Under the pieces are notes generated by a model, which saw nothing but the letters and a program-made list of their open reading frames with translations, ran no database searches and had not been told where the DNA came from. A stretch of 21,244 nt of DNA from DATLZC01 sp037444005 (lineage in GTDB: Bacteria; Chloroflexota; Dehalococcoidia; DSTF01; JACRBR01). Location: the NCBI GenBank assembly GCA_037444005.1, contig JBBING010000038.1, forward strand, positions 1-21,244, in the 5' to 3' direction. The first letter of the stretch is position 1. Each line of letters begins with the position of its first letter. The position numbers and the translations under genes are program-made. Below, piece by piece: positions 20,863-21,244 of this stretch.

Positions 20863-21244
20863 ATGAGACGAGACGTCGAAGTGACGGAGGCGCGGCGGCT
20901 CATCGCCGGCGGGCCCATCGTGTTGGTGACGACGTGCTGGCGCGGCAACCACAACGTGATGCCGGCGGCGTATGTCATGCCGCTGAGCTTCGAGCCGCCG
21001 CTGGTCGGGCTCGCCGTGCACCCGTCGCGTCACACCCACGACATGATCACCTACGGCGAGGAGTTTGCCCTCAACATCCCGGGCAAGCGCCTGCTGCACC
21101 ACTGCCAGTACCTCGGGAGCGTTTCGGGGCTCCAGCTCGACAAGTTCGAGCTCACGCGCTTGCCCACGTTCAAGGCCCGGCGCATCTCGCCGCTCCTCAT
21201 CGAGGGCTGCGTGGCCTACATCGAGTGCGGCCTCGAGGATTCGT
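20863..21244 (+). CDS. Flavin reductase-like (FMN-binding split-barrel) protein, 3' end cut by the window
   Basis: The 127 visible residues match the N-terminal part of the flavin-reductase-like domain. VTEARRLIAGGPIVLVTTCWRG gives the first strands and NHNVMPAAYVMPLSF matches the N-x-M-P/A-A-W-x-x-P-x-S-F flavin-binding stretch. HPSRHTHDMITYGEEFALNIPG matches the R-x-T-x-x-x-I-x-x-x-x-x-F-x-x-N-I-P segment. Relatives bind FMN and reduce free flavin or act as small flavin-dependent oxidoreductases. ATG 20863 follows GAGGAG by 8 bases. The gene is divergent from the PEP-utilising operon and runs off the right edge, so total length is unknown. Confidence 0.88.
   Translation, partial: MRRDVEVTEARRLIAGGPIVLVTTCWRGNHNVMPAAYVMPLSFEPPLVGLAVHPSRHTHDMITYGEEFALNIPGKRLLHHCQYLGSVSGLQLDKFELTRLPTFKARRISPLLIEGCVAYIECGLEDS

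Overview
The window is about 21 kb of dense, GC-rich bacterial DNA (most lines are roughly two-thirds G+C by eye) with 22 protein genes and one tRNA. Gaps are short, start/stop overlaps are common, and no insertion sequence, phage gene, CRISPR array or rRNA is visible. The host is most likely a free-living soil or water bacterium of a poorly cultured lineage. Separate cofG and cofH genes for coenzyme F420, a Yip1-type membrane protein, a DUF6391-like protein and a BACON-like lytic transglycosylase would suit Chloroflexota (Dehalococcoidia-like) or Methylomirabilota/Rokubacteria. This is an inference, not a proven placement.

Left part (1-6153, all + strand): a DedA membrane protein; a translationally coupled pair of exported proteins (TolB-like beta-propeller, then lytic-transglycosylase-like protein with a C-terminal BACON-like domain); a DUF6391-like small membrane protein; tRNA-Arg(UCU); an SRA-like/HNH endonuclease gene of clearly lower GC directly behind the tRNA; and a zinc-dependent alcohol dehydrogenase ending at a strong hairpin terminator.

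Middle (6263-12434): a minus-strand pair of alpha/beta hydrolase and thioredoxin-reductase-like flavoprotein, diverging from a plus-strand family III CoA-transferase of the alpha-methylacyl-CoA racemase type. Next comes a minus-strand run of MFS transporter, Yip1-like membrane protein and rsmG. The CoA-transferase and the MFS gene converge with only 3 bases between their stop codons.

Right part (12641-21244): cofG and cofH overlap and make the deazaflavin core (Fo) of F420. They are followed by hpf (ribosome hibernation) overlapping an uncharacterised protein with an N-terminal nucleotidyltransferase-like region, then hsp20 and a classical SDR on +. A minus-strand pair follows (a PEP-utilising/phosphohistidine-domain protein without an ATP-grasp domain, then a divergent SDR), and a flavin-reductase-like gene runs off the right edge.

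Promoters of the TTGACA/TATAAT type can be read in front of most transcription units. At several genes the -10 box sits only 7-9 bases before an ATG, suggesting leaderless mRNAs. The items most worth a second look are the SRA-HNH gene beside the tRNA, the nucleotidyltransferase-like partner of hpf, the thioredoxin reductase with a degenerate NADPH site, and the ATP-grasp-less PEP-utilising protein.
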